19,212 nucleotides of DNA from Glomus cerebriforme (Eukaryota; Glomeromycota; Glomeromycetes; Glomerales; Glomeraceae): contig QKYT01000271.1 in assembly GCA_003550305.1 (NCBI GenBank), positions 59,710 through 78,921 of the forward strand, given 5' to 3'. The first letter of the stretch is position 1; the number at the start of each line of letters is the position of its first letter. This document shows, in pieces, positions 9,571 to 18,633 of the stretch. The notes below the pieces were generated by a model that did no database searches, was not told the origin of the DNA, and was given only the letters and a program-made list of their open reading frames with translations. Made by a program: the position numbers and the translations under genes.

Positions 9571-12068
9571 ATGCATACTTCCAAAATAGTATTTATTTTT
9601 TCATTAAACTCTTTACCTCTTTATGAAGGTTGAGTTTTTTTTTCTCCCAAGGACCTTCGTTGTTTTTCTTTAAAGATTACATTCTACTCACTTTTCAATC
9701 TTTAATACCTGTTATAAGGTCTATTGAGATACTAGAGGAGGAATTGGTAATGTAACATTCTCATAACAGTCAAGGAAGCATGTTTGTTGTTGGAGACAAA
9801 TCAGGTAAAAAAAAAAAAATAATAATAATAATATCGAAGCTATAAATGTTCTCAAAATTTTAGCCAAAGAAATGCATAATCCTTTAACCCTAAAATATGT
9901 CATATGCTGCATACTATATTCCAAGCATAGCGTTAACAAAATCTAAGACTCACAGATTTACTATACTTTTAATTTTTGTTACATGCAAACCAAGCTTGCT
10001 ACCTGCGCCAAGCAGGATGCAGGTCCAATTGCATCCGCTAATAGATTATTATCATAAATAATTTTCGTAACTATATTAGGATTCTCACATTATAATTTAT
10101 ATTATACTATATTAAAATTATAAAAAATGATCTATTTTTCCCGTTCTCTTTTTTTTCTTTGTAAAAAAATATATTATGTTACACAAGTAAATTAAAATTT
10201 AACCACGTCAATAAACTTCGTACATATTTGACTCAAACATTAAATCATTATTTATATACGGAATATATGAATAGAAAAACTTTCCTCATGTAATGAATTT
10301 ATATAAATAAAGAGATTATTTTCGTTAAAAAAAAATAAAAATAAAAATAAAAATAACAAAAACAATTATATCCCTAGGAACCAATAAAAATTCAATATCT
10401 TATTAAAAATTACCTGCGGAGGGGTGACACAATTTTATTAATCAAATTTCTATTAAATAAAACAATAATATCAAACATTATTTTAATTTAATTATCCTAT
10501 ATTATTGGTAAGACTGCGAAATGATATATTTTGATTCTCTCACAAGTTCTAATGAATGACACAATATTGGGAAATATTGGATGACCGATATAATACTCCC
10601 ACATCTAATAACTATAATATATATGTCTAGATTATCCAAATATTTTTACATCATCACAGAATCAAAAAGATTTTTTCTAAAGAGAATGTTTTTGAAAGAA
10701 AGGAATTTTCTTTCCAATTTCAGTACATCATTTTTTTTACGACTAATCCGATTTTGTTCAACATAAAAGGCATATTTTGAAAAATCCATTTAATCATTGA
10801 ACTCATTAACTTAATCCAATTTTATTTTTACATTCTCTTAAAAATTTTTTTTTTAATCTATTTATAGTACAACCTTCAGTCAAAAATGATAATAAAATTT
10901 ATTAACCAGAATTATTCAATAACAATGTTTATTATTATTATTTGTTTTTTTTAGCATTTCAAAAATGATAATTTACAAATATAGATGCAGGATACTTGAT
11001 TCAATCAAAACAATTACGTTCTTTTCTCATCTATTGTTACACTGAATCCTATCAAATTTTTTATATCCAAAAAATTATAATAACAAAAGTCATGGGCATA
11101 ATTTTTTTTATGAGAAATCCAAAGTTGATGTTATACTGTATATATATATATATACTGTACATGATATGGTCAATTTTCACACGATCAACGTGAATTCAGG
11201 ATATATTACTAATGAAGAATGTTTATCAATAGGAGCTTTTAATACTCCTTGAAAATTATCGTTTATAGGGGGATCAGTGGTCATGATGTTACACGACTTC
11301 CATTTTGAATTCTAATTAAAATAACATTCTCTTAATAACAAACAAAATTGTGAATTAGTCTGAAATAATAGGGAAAAAATAGTTCTAAATTCGAATTGTA
11401 TAATTATATTCTTCATGAAGCAATGCATCTAAAATCAACGAAACAAACACTACGATTGAATCTCTTAAATTATGACAAAAATTTATTATAAATTGTTCGT
11501 ATGTCACTCAAATAATTTAAAAATGATATTAATGATATTAAATATATCAAAAAATACAGTATATTTTTACTTTGTGAATTAAAAAAAATATATTGCACGT
11601 GTTTGCATTTAACACAACATACGATACAAACAATAAATTTAGAATTGGGAAATCTATTAACAAAAATGGAGGGAAATTATGTATAATTTTTTCACGCGAA
11701 AAGATAAATAATAAATAATATAAATATAGAATCAAATCAGGTTTAACAAGGTTAAAGTTTGTTTAAAGTTAATCTTAAATATAAAATGGGAATAAATTCT
11801 CCGAAAAAAAATATAATAACTATGATTGTAACACAAGCAAATATTACCTGAATAACCTGATATAAGGCGTAGTTATGACCCTTTCTTTAGCTTAATTAAG
11901 TAATTCTTTTATCATTTACGGAAGAAAAATCATGTAATTTATACCTTTTAATCCAATTTTCGATAAACCTTATAGTGTGATTTTTACCTCATGTTTATGA
12001 TAATAAAGGAGTATATAACATCAAGTGATTGATATAAATAAATTACGTTCACTACAACTCTAATGAGA

Positions 12069-12100
12069 TTTTTTTTTTAAAAAAAAAATTTTTTTTTTTT
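12069..12100. repeat. T10-A10-T12 homopolymer block next to a start codon
   Basis: Ten T, ten A and twelve T in direct succession, ending 39 bp before the ATG at 12140. Poly(dA:dT) tracts commonly exclude nucleosomes in fungal promoters, so this may help open the promoter of the downstream gene; that role is inferred only. Confidence 0.35.
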
Positions 12101-12139
12101 ATGACGGTTTGACCCTTTTTTTTTGATTAGAAATTCATA

Positions 12140-13290
12140 ATGGTGTTTTCAGTTGAACGAAAGACTTTTCTCACTTGGAGAATCATTCAATTTTGGATGC
12201 TTTTTTCTATATTCATTCTAGGTATTAATAAATAATCTTTTTTGATTTGAAAAGAAATAAGGGTCTAAAATGTTTTTTTTTTTTATAGAAATTGTCCAGC
12301 TTTCAGGATATTATGGATATTATTGGAATAAACCGTAAGTTAATTTATAAAAAAAATCGCTTTGACTCAATATTATTACAAGAAAAATAAAATTTTTACA
12401 CTGTTTCACTGACTCTTTACAGAGCTAATGATCAAATACGAATCTGGATATCATTAGGAATAAGTTTTGCTATCATAGGTAGAATATTTATCACATCACG
12501 TGAAATTGGCGTGAATTATCAACTAATCGACATAAAAAAAATTTTTTTTTTCAGGATATTCATTAAATAAGTTCGATCATAAATGGAAGAATGGACCGCA
12601 CAAAGGAGATTATCTTCTTGATTGGTTTGTATATAGATTTATTTATATATATTTTACTTTGAACCATTTTTAATGATTATTCCATATTCGTTAAAAACAT
12701 ATCTAGGATTTTATTGGCCACTTGGAACATTCATAGTATGTTTTACTTTTAAATTTTATGTCCTTTTCTTACTTTTTTAATCTAATAATATTTACAATAT
12801 TTTCTAAATAGGTTTCTTGAATGTAGTGCCTGCTGTTTTCGGTAATGGGTTAATTTGTAGAGCAGGACCAAAAAATCCATATCAAATAACCACACATAAT
12901 GAACAAATGAGATGTCACTTATTCATCGTTAGTACAGTTTTTTCGTTTCTTGCACTTTTTACCGCAATTGTTACATTGACATTATCAAAAGTAAGATGGA
13001 AGAATAGAAATCTAATTCCATCATCGAGTCGTGGTTATAAATCTTATATAATTCAAAATGGTTCATTGGATAATGGTCAACCTGCATTATTCTTTTATTC
13101 AAAGAATAATAGTCATTATGGAAAAAATATTTCTAAATTAAGAAATTCAATTATCAAATCTCCATCTTCATCTTTTCCTATTAATATTTCAATACCTGAA
13201 CCTGAAATTGCTGCTATTGCAAAAACTAGTAAAGATATTCCAATTACTGCTAATGACGAAAAAAATGAGAATGAAATTTTAAAATATTAA
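12140..13290 (+). CDS. Four-helix MARVEL-like membrane protein with long polar tail
   Basis: Six exons: 12140-12221, 12289-12334, 12423-12478, 12555-12624, 12707-12735, 12812-13290 (762 nt, 253 residues, TAA). Introns are 67, 88, 76, 82 and 76 nt, all GT-AG and in phase. An acceptor 2 nt further on at intron 2 would give a stop, which fixes that junction. Helices lie at about 14-36 (starting WRIIQF), 49-66, 81-103 and 130-153. Helix 2 is followed by GYSLNKFDHKWKNGP. C110 and C129 flank the helix 3-4 loop and could form a disulfide. Residues 154-253 are a cytosolic tail rich in Ser, Asn, Lys and Ile, with basic patches (KVRWKNR) just after helix 4. MARVEL-type topology is clear; a precise family is not. 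Exons 4 and 5 (70 and 29 nt) have the same size and phase as exons 3 and 4 of the tandem pair at 1986-4252, so it is a distant paralogue. Confidence 0.85.
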
Positions 13291-14388
13291 TATATCTGAT
13301 ATTTTGTATGAAATCATTTTATTAGTTTTTTTTTTGTTATTAGTAAGAAAAAATGTTAATACAGTATATCAATTTTGACCTTTTTATTATTATTATTTTT
13401 TTCCTTTTATTTTTTTAATGTAATTATTGATTCTTTTTTCTTTTTCTTTTTTTTTTTTTTGCGTGAGGGAGTTTAATTTACATTAGTGAGTATACATAAT
13501 ATTATAATTAATGGTTTATCTTTTTTTTTTTACTGAACATTAATTAATTAATGAAAAAAAATTAAATGATGTAACACAAAGTCATTAAATTCCCGCTAAA
13601 AAAATATATAAAAGATCTACAATGCAAATATATATACAATAAGCCTAGAGGAACGGTTTAAATCGTTATTTTGATTTTTTTTTCTTTTTTTTTTTTTCTT
13701 TGATGATCGATCAGTAGATTTCGATCATTTATTTTTATGATGTGAATATTTATTATGATGTAACTCAAATATTTTTTTACCATAAACTTTTGGACAATCC
13801 TAAATCAAACTAGGTTAGTTTGGTCTACATACTGATGTCTCGATCCATCATACGAAATTTCGTAACAATTTCTGTATAAATATGAATCCATTCATGATTT
13901 TTTTTTTTTTTTTAGAAAGACTCTGGTACTTATTACTCTGATTATGTATACTATATATATAATTTTTACAAGTATAAATGGAAGAAAAATTGTCATAAAT
14001 TCATTTTCTCGAAGATTACGCAATTAAATTGGTTTGACGATCCATGTATTTTCGTGACACCGAGATCGAAATCTATGTTTGAATCAAACAAAAAAAGTGT
14101 TCTGATCCGAAAAAAAATCAAAAGATTTATGCAAATATGATGAGATAATCTATTGTTAATGCAATGTAATCAATTTGTAATGTAAATGTAATCGATTTGT
14201 AATATAATATAATCGCTTTGTAATGTAAATGTAATCGCTTTGTAATAAAATGTGATCGATTTGTAATGTAATGTAATCGCTTGGTAACCCATTTGTTATG
14301 GTAATGTAATCAATTTGTAATAAATTTCGATTGTTATGATAATCGATTATTAAACAACCTTAAAAATAAAATCTTTCTATTAGAGAAT
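13291..14388. other. Convergent intergenic region
   Basis: This lies between the 3' ends of the plus-strand tetraspan gene and the minus-strand GNA1 gene. It contains several T-rich tracts (about 13440-13460, 13521-13530, 13676-13699, 13899-13913) and a minisatellite (14163-14322). No coding sequence was found. Polyadenylation signals for both genes are presumably here, but AATAAA-like strings are too common in this base composition to assign. Confidence 0.5.
14163..14322. repeat. Minisatellite, 21-22 bp unit
   Basis: About seven imperfect copies of a unit close to ATGTAATGTAATCGATTTGTA stand head to tail. Variation is concentrated at one position (TCGATTT, TCGCTTT or TCAATTT) and at a 1-bp length change (ATGTAATGTAAT against ATGTAAATGTAAT). 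One unit near 14283-14302 is disrupted (ACCCATTTGTTATGGTA). The array is non-coding and lies about 70 bp beyond the GNA1 stop codon. Confidence 0.8.
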
Positions 14389-15375
14389 TTAGTTATTTGA
14401 TTTTATCTCGTCAAATTCACAAGACATTTCGATTCCTTTATTTTGTAATCTTTTTTAAAAAAAAAATTATTATTATTAGAATAAAAGAAATAAAATGATA
14501 AATAAAAAATTATAAAGAACTTACCCGCATTTTTCATAGAAAGGAATATTCTAAAAAAAAAAAAAAATTATGCAAGTAAAAAAATGTATTAAAAATGTCA
14601 TCATAAACCAAATTTATTTACCTTAACAGAACAATCCAAGATAGCTGTAAAAGGATAAAAGTAAATGAATAAATAATTTAAATAAATATATACAATAAAT
14701 AAATATATATATTTATATTTTTTAAACCTTTAACACATCCAGTTTTAACTCCAATATATTTTAGAGCTTGAATGATACTATAAAAAGAAAATTTGAAATA
14801 TAAATAAATATATATATATTGTTAATTCTTCTCGATGAAAAATATATATATATATATATTACCTTAAACCAAAATGTTTGCCTTGATGATTTTTATCAAT
14901 AGCAACATCTTCAATATGTCCAACCTACTCGATTATTAAATATAAATTTGTCTTTTTTTTTCAAATTACAAGATAAAGGATTTACTAACCAGTCCAGCAT
15001 TAAAGATAAATTTACGTTCAATAAATATTGTTCCAGTTCCAATTATACAATCTTCTGGAGAAACTATTACGATAATAAAATATTCATCGTTACGTGCTTT
15101 CATATAATTGAAACGTTCTAAAATAATTTTTTTTTACATAAAAAGAATTATGAAATATGTAATAAATTTGATTTTTAAACATGACAAAAAGCAAAGATCT
15201 ACCAAGAAATTGATCTTTAGAAAGACTTCCTATATTTTCAAATGTAGATACTAGATAATACATTAAAAAATCCACGTTCATAATCATCATTAGATAAAGG
15301 TCGTAAAACATAACCTTTAGGTAACGATTCTTGAACTTCAGAAGAAATGTAATCTATTGAAAAAAGTGTAGACAT
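14389..15375 (-). CDS. GNA1: Glucosamine-6-phosphate N-acetyltransferase, frame broken in exon 1
   Basis: This enzyme transfers acetyl from acetyl-CoA to glucosamine-6-phosphate in the cytosolic hexosamine pathway that feeds UDP-GlcNAc to chitin, glycosylation and GPI anchors. Exons: 15375-15203, 15117-14990, 14924-14863, 14777-14728, 14644-14622, 14550-14525, 14449-14389, with introns of 65-85 nt. GNAT hallmarks are visible: GYVLRPL..DYERGFF at the N-terminus, TGTIFIERKFI, then GHIEDVAID, the acetyl-CoA loop QGKHFG, AILDCSVKNIPFYEKCG, and a yeast-like end NKGIEM. Length would be about 171 residues (family about 150-185). Oddity: exon 1 is 173 nt but the next exon needs phase 1, so one extra base (mod 3) is present. 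Reading on as given stops at a TGA (15240-15238) after 45 codons. The extra bases fit a 7-bp near-repeat, TATCTAG-TATCTAC, at 15244-15257. Identity is very secure; whether the break is real or an assembly error is not. Confidence 0.9.
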
Positions 15376-16299
15376 ATTTACAATGTACAATTTTGGATTT
15401 TTTTTTTTTTTTTTGTAAAGAAAAATGGACGGGCTTTTATAAGTTTATTTATCATTCAAAGTTTCTAACTTTGTTTGGAAAAGAATTTTCCAAATGAATA
15501 TAATTCACTCATTACATAATGCTTATAATAATGTTTATGTTTCACAAATTTTATTTTAAAATCAGTACGACAGATTACAAATAATAAATTTGGTAATTTA
15601 TCCAATTTCCAATTTCCACTCAAAGCTGATAGGTTTTTTAAATATTTGGATGTACAACGTTAACTTCATTTGAATCCTTTTTAACTATATACCAAAAAAA
15701 AGAAGGAATACTTTGTTAACAAAAATAACAGAAAAAAATTTTAATTGTTCAATAAATATAACAGATAATAATTATATTTATTTATTTTATAAACTGTTTA
15801 TATTATTCGTTGTTCATTTGAACGAAAAATTCTTTGACGATATCTTTTCGTCTAGAGATCGGCAAAGTTAATGATTACTTCGCTGCGGAAAGCTAAGAAT
15901 TAATGCACGTGATGCCGATTCGCAGACATATGAGATATTAGGCGCGCTCACGCTTTAAAATAGTTTTAAGACCCTAACCCTAAACTCTGCTCAATAAATA
16001 GTTTTTGATAATGTACGATACGCGTAAAATCGCGTCAAGTAATTTCACGCGTGCAAGCATACTCGGGTACTATACTTTGACGTTCGGATAATTAAATTTC
16101 ATTGCGTACACAATTTTGGGATTTTTTTTCAACTTCTCAAATGGATACAAATTTATTCATTTGTACATAATGATTATTTTACAATCAAATTTTATTTTTT
16201 AAAGTTCAAAAAATAAGTACAGTGCAACAGAATACAAAATATATACGAGATAATAATTTTTTAAACATTCGAGAAAAAAAAGAAAAAAAGATCACTAAT
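15376..16299. other. Intergenic region upstream of GNA1
   Basis: No gene is visible between the GNA1 start and the NmrA-like stop, both on the minus strand. A locally GC-richer patch at about 15830-16090 stands out from the AT-rich surroundings and contains CACGTG (15906-15911), several CGCG-type words and the telomere-like ACCCTAACCCTAAA (15971-15984). It lies 450-700 bp upstream of the GNA1 start and is the likeliest place for promoter elements. A T-rich tract (about 15400-15414) sits just upstream of the GNA1 ATG. Confidence 0.45.
15971..15984. promoter_or_regulatory. Telo-box-like motif
   Basis: ACCCTAACCCTAAA contains two telomere-type CCCTAA units. Short telo-boxes of this kind occur upstream of housekeeping genes in plants and some fungi, bound by Myb/RAP1-like factors. 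It lies about 600 bp upstream of GNA1. It is too short to be an internal telomere array; a regulatory role is only suggested. Confidence 0.25.
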
Positions 16300-17758
16300 T
16301 TAAGACTTACCACAAGTTTTAAGTAAATATTGCTCAAAGGTTTTAATATTTGGATGTAATTCCCTAGCAACAGAAATATCTTTAACTTCATTATCCTTTC
16401 CATAATATCCAAAATCTTTAAACCATTTGTACTATAAAACAAAAAAAAAACAAAAGTATAAATAAATATTTTATTAACAAAAAAGAACGAGAAAAATTTT
16501 TTTTCAAATTGTTTACCATTTGTTTAGCTTCATCGTTGTTAAGAGATGAAATTTCTTTTGCGATCTCTTCGTCACCCACAGTTCTTAATTTATGAGTTTT
16601 TCCAGTAGCTAAGATTAAAAAAATAATTAGTCTAATTTTCTGATATTTTCAAATAATTTTTTTATATAAATGAGTAAATTTATTAAATATATATTACTTT
16701 TAGTCAATGATTCAATGATAGATTTCACGGTAGCATATTCACCAGCAACAGGAACTTTTTTACCATTCCATTTAGAAGGTCCTTCCTCAATAATTTTTGC
16801 AACAATTGGCTATAGGAAAAAAAAAAGAAAAAATTTAGATTGATTCATTTATAATTATTATTTTTTTTTAAATTTTTACGTACACCAGTATCGTTTTCAG
16901 AATCGATCATAGGAAGCTTGTCATTTTCTTCCAAATAAGGAAATATGACTTCAATTTCGCCATTTTCTTTCGGAATCAAGGGTACGAAAATTCCCAAATT
17001 TTGAGAGTAGAAACCAAGATAGATAAATGTTGAATTTGGAATTTCTAATGACCTAATATACTGTTCCACATGATTTTTACCAGCAAAGTGGACAATATCA
17101 GGATATTTTCCATCAGATTCAACAGTAGTATCAGGAAGAGAACTATATTATAGAATATATATATATATTTTTATTTAGATATAAAGCTAATTTTTTTTTG
17201 AATTTCAAGAGATTAAAAATATATAGCGATTATATTCATATTCACCTATATAATAACCAGTTAAGTCCTATTTCTTTAGCAACATCGGCAATCATTTTAC
17301 CTTGTCTTTCTTCTTCTTTAACATCAGTACCAACGATTGACTTAAAATTTTACATAAATATCATTAAAATTTTCACATTATTGTATAAATTTAATACGAA
17401 TACAAATAAATATATTTTATTACTTACTTGATCCCAGAAATTAGTAACAATATAAGCAATATCTGCACCAGTCAAAGCTTTTTTGACATCATCTTTATTA
17501 GATAATTCACATTTAACTACTTCAACTCCTTTAGCTGCTAATGCTTTTGCTTTATCAGAATCCGGTTTACGAGTTAATCCCCGAACTTTATAATGTCCCG
17601 TAGCGAGAAGTGCATTAACGACGGATCCACCCTGTGCACCTGTTTGTTACAGTATAAGCGAGAGTTGAAGTGGTATATCACGTGAATGGCGTCATTTACA
17701 AATACTTAATTAAATACTTACCAGTAGCACCGCTAACAACTACTAGTTTTTGAGTCAT
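16300..17758 (-). CDS. NmrA-like family NAD(P)-binding protein (NMRAL1/HSCARG type)
   Basis: Seven exons on the minus strand: 17758-17722, 17639-17428, 17340-17246, 17142-16884, 16809-16698, 16608-16517, 16431-16300 (939 nt, 312 residues). Introns are 74-103 nt, in phase. The N-terminus MTQKLVVVSGATGAQGGSVV carries the Rossmann GxxGxxG (residues 10-16), followed by RGLTRKPDSDKA, VEVVKCELSNKDDVKKAL and a TNFWDQ segment. HFAGKNHVEQYIR near 132-144 matches the conserved FxGKxxVExY of this atypical short-chain dehydrogenase family. The usual YxxxK active site is not evident, as expected for family members that sense NADP(H) rather than catalyse. The C-terminal part (DTGPIVAKI, then ELHPNIKTFEQYL) also matches NMRAL1-type proteins, which are about 300 residues. 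Homologues include the nitrogen regulator NmrA and the redox sensor HSCARG; which role applies here cannot be told. The stop is reached by reading through a consensus GTAAGT after TGTG at the end of exon 7. Confidence 0.93.
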
Positions 17759-18003
17759 TTTTGGGTTTTTTTTTAAAAACGTTGAGAAAAAAAGGTGAGA
17801 GAATTTTTCACTCTTTTATATAATTAATTTAATTGTATTATAAATCTAAAAAAAAGATCGTCTGATAATTGTTAAAAAGAAATTAATACTAAACTGCATA
17901 TGTTTAATAACATTAATATTTTTGTGATTATGATGTTTTGTTTATTTTTTTTAAGCCACATAATTACAACCGTTGAAACAATAATTTTGTAATTCAGTTT
18001 AGT

Positions 18004-18633
18004 TTAAAAAAAATATACTCCATAAATTATTGATGTTATCAAATAAAATATAGCATTAATCCATCCATAAATTACTGTTAACAGCGAAAATCCCTTAGTG
18101 ACTGTAGTGTCGTTGGCACAAATATATGCCTTTGAGGAACCTTGTTTAAAAGATTTTTTTTTTTTTTAAAAAAAAAAAATTATAATAGTTATATTGAATT
18201 AAAAAATAAAATAAATAAATGATAATATTACCATAAATTATCCATAATACTATTAAAGATCTAAAAATTTTTGTAATAAAAAAATTGATAAGTTTTGGAA
18301 CTAAATTTTATATACTTTATATAAAGTTGTATTATATATAATATTTACACGTTTAAAGTAACATCCAAGTTAGCTATATTCTTATTCCATTGTTTTCCGA
18401 CTGTAATTACATAGTATCCACTTATACAAATTGAAATAAGATTTGGAAGAAGGAACCAGATTACAGTTTGGTCCGGAGAAACACTCATAAGCACCGTATC
18501 TAAAATTATTTTTGTAAAATATAGTTATTGAAATAACATAATATTGTAAATCGAATAAATAATTACCAACTGAAAAGCATGTAAATGTTAAAGCAAATTG
18601 TATGGTTCTCAAATGATGTAAAATCTCCTGCAT
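18004..18633 (-). CDS. Small four-helix MARVEL-like membrane protein
   Basis: Four exons on the minus strand: 18633-18567, 18499-18349, 18260-18232, 18140-18004 (384 nt, 127 residues, TAA). Introns are 67, 88 and 91 nt, GT-AG. The first ATG is at 18633; the open frame extends 18 nt upstream but without an ATG. Helices lie at about 8-28 (starting HLRTIQF), 33-55, 69-86 and 98-122. Helix 2 leads into GYYVITVGKQWNK (50-62), which lines up with GYYFITLERRWNK of the protein encoded from 1986. Helix 3 ends in LWIIYG (78-83), matching FWGIY there. C90 lies in the helix 3-4 loop. The protein ends directly after helix 4 (GVYFF), with no cytosolic tail. Exon 3 is 29 nt, the same size and phase as in the other three family members of the window. 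Biochemical function is unknown. Confidence 0.85.
18154..18179. repeat. T14-A12 block inside an intron
   Basis: A perfect run of 14 T followed by 12 A lies within the last intron of the minus-strand tetraspan gene. On the transcribed strand it reads T12-A14 and sits 11-36 nt before the acceptor, so it can fold back on itself beside the splice site. Similar blocks occur elsewhere in the window. Confidence 0.4.

Larger units (their letters stand above)
7782..12139. other. Long gene-poor region (about 4.4 kb)
   Basis: No multi-exon gene could be built on either strand. Short frames exist but have no recognisable motif, biased composition or plausible splice partners. The 5' end includes the upstream region of the minus-strand receptor; the 3' end includes the upstream region of the plus-strand gene at 12140. 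In between are a MITE-like repeat pair (about 8940-8990 and 9481-9570), a TA-rich microsatellite near 9077-9108, an AAAAAT array at about 10328-10355 and a CACGTG at 11596. A decayed coding fragment may lie at 9721-9950 on the minus strand, but I could not identify it. Confidence 0.5.

Noticed and set aside
9721..9950. Minus-strand frame with SMQHMTYFRVKGLCISLAK
   Set aside because: Contains a homopolymer-encoded Leu/Phe run and no recognisable domain; at best a decayed fragment.
10581..11193. Two plus-strand frames of 61 and 65 codons
   Set aside because: Ile/Tyr/Phe/Lys-rich sequence, partly from a TA microsatellite; no splice partners.
14790..14860. Long TA repeats inside GNA1 introns
   Set aside because: Ordinary microsatellites in intronic AT-rich DNA; no sign of function.
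15090..15311. Minus-strand frame encoding YLVSTFENIGSLSKDQFLG, starting at an internal ATG (15263)
   Set aside because: It is the second half of GNA1 exon 1 read in the post-frameshift frame and continuing into intron 1; not a separate gene. An N-terminally truncated GNA1 from that ATG would lack the first strand of the fold.
16206..16442. 78-codon minus-strand frame over the end of the NmrA-like gene
   Set aside because: It overlaps exon 7 in a different frame from the conserved FEQYLLKTC ending.
17198..17431. Plus-strand frame opposite the NmrA-like gene
   Set aside because: Antisense shadow of exon 3 and its flanking introns.
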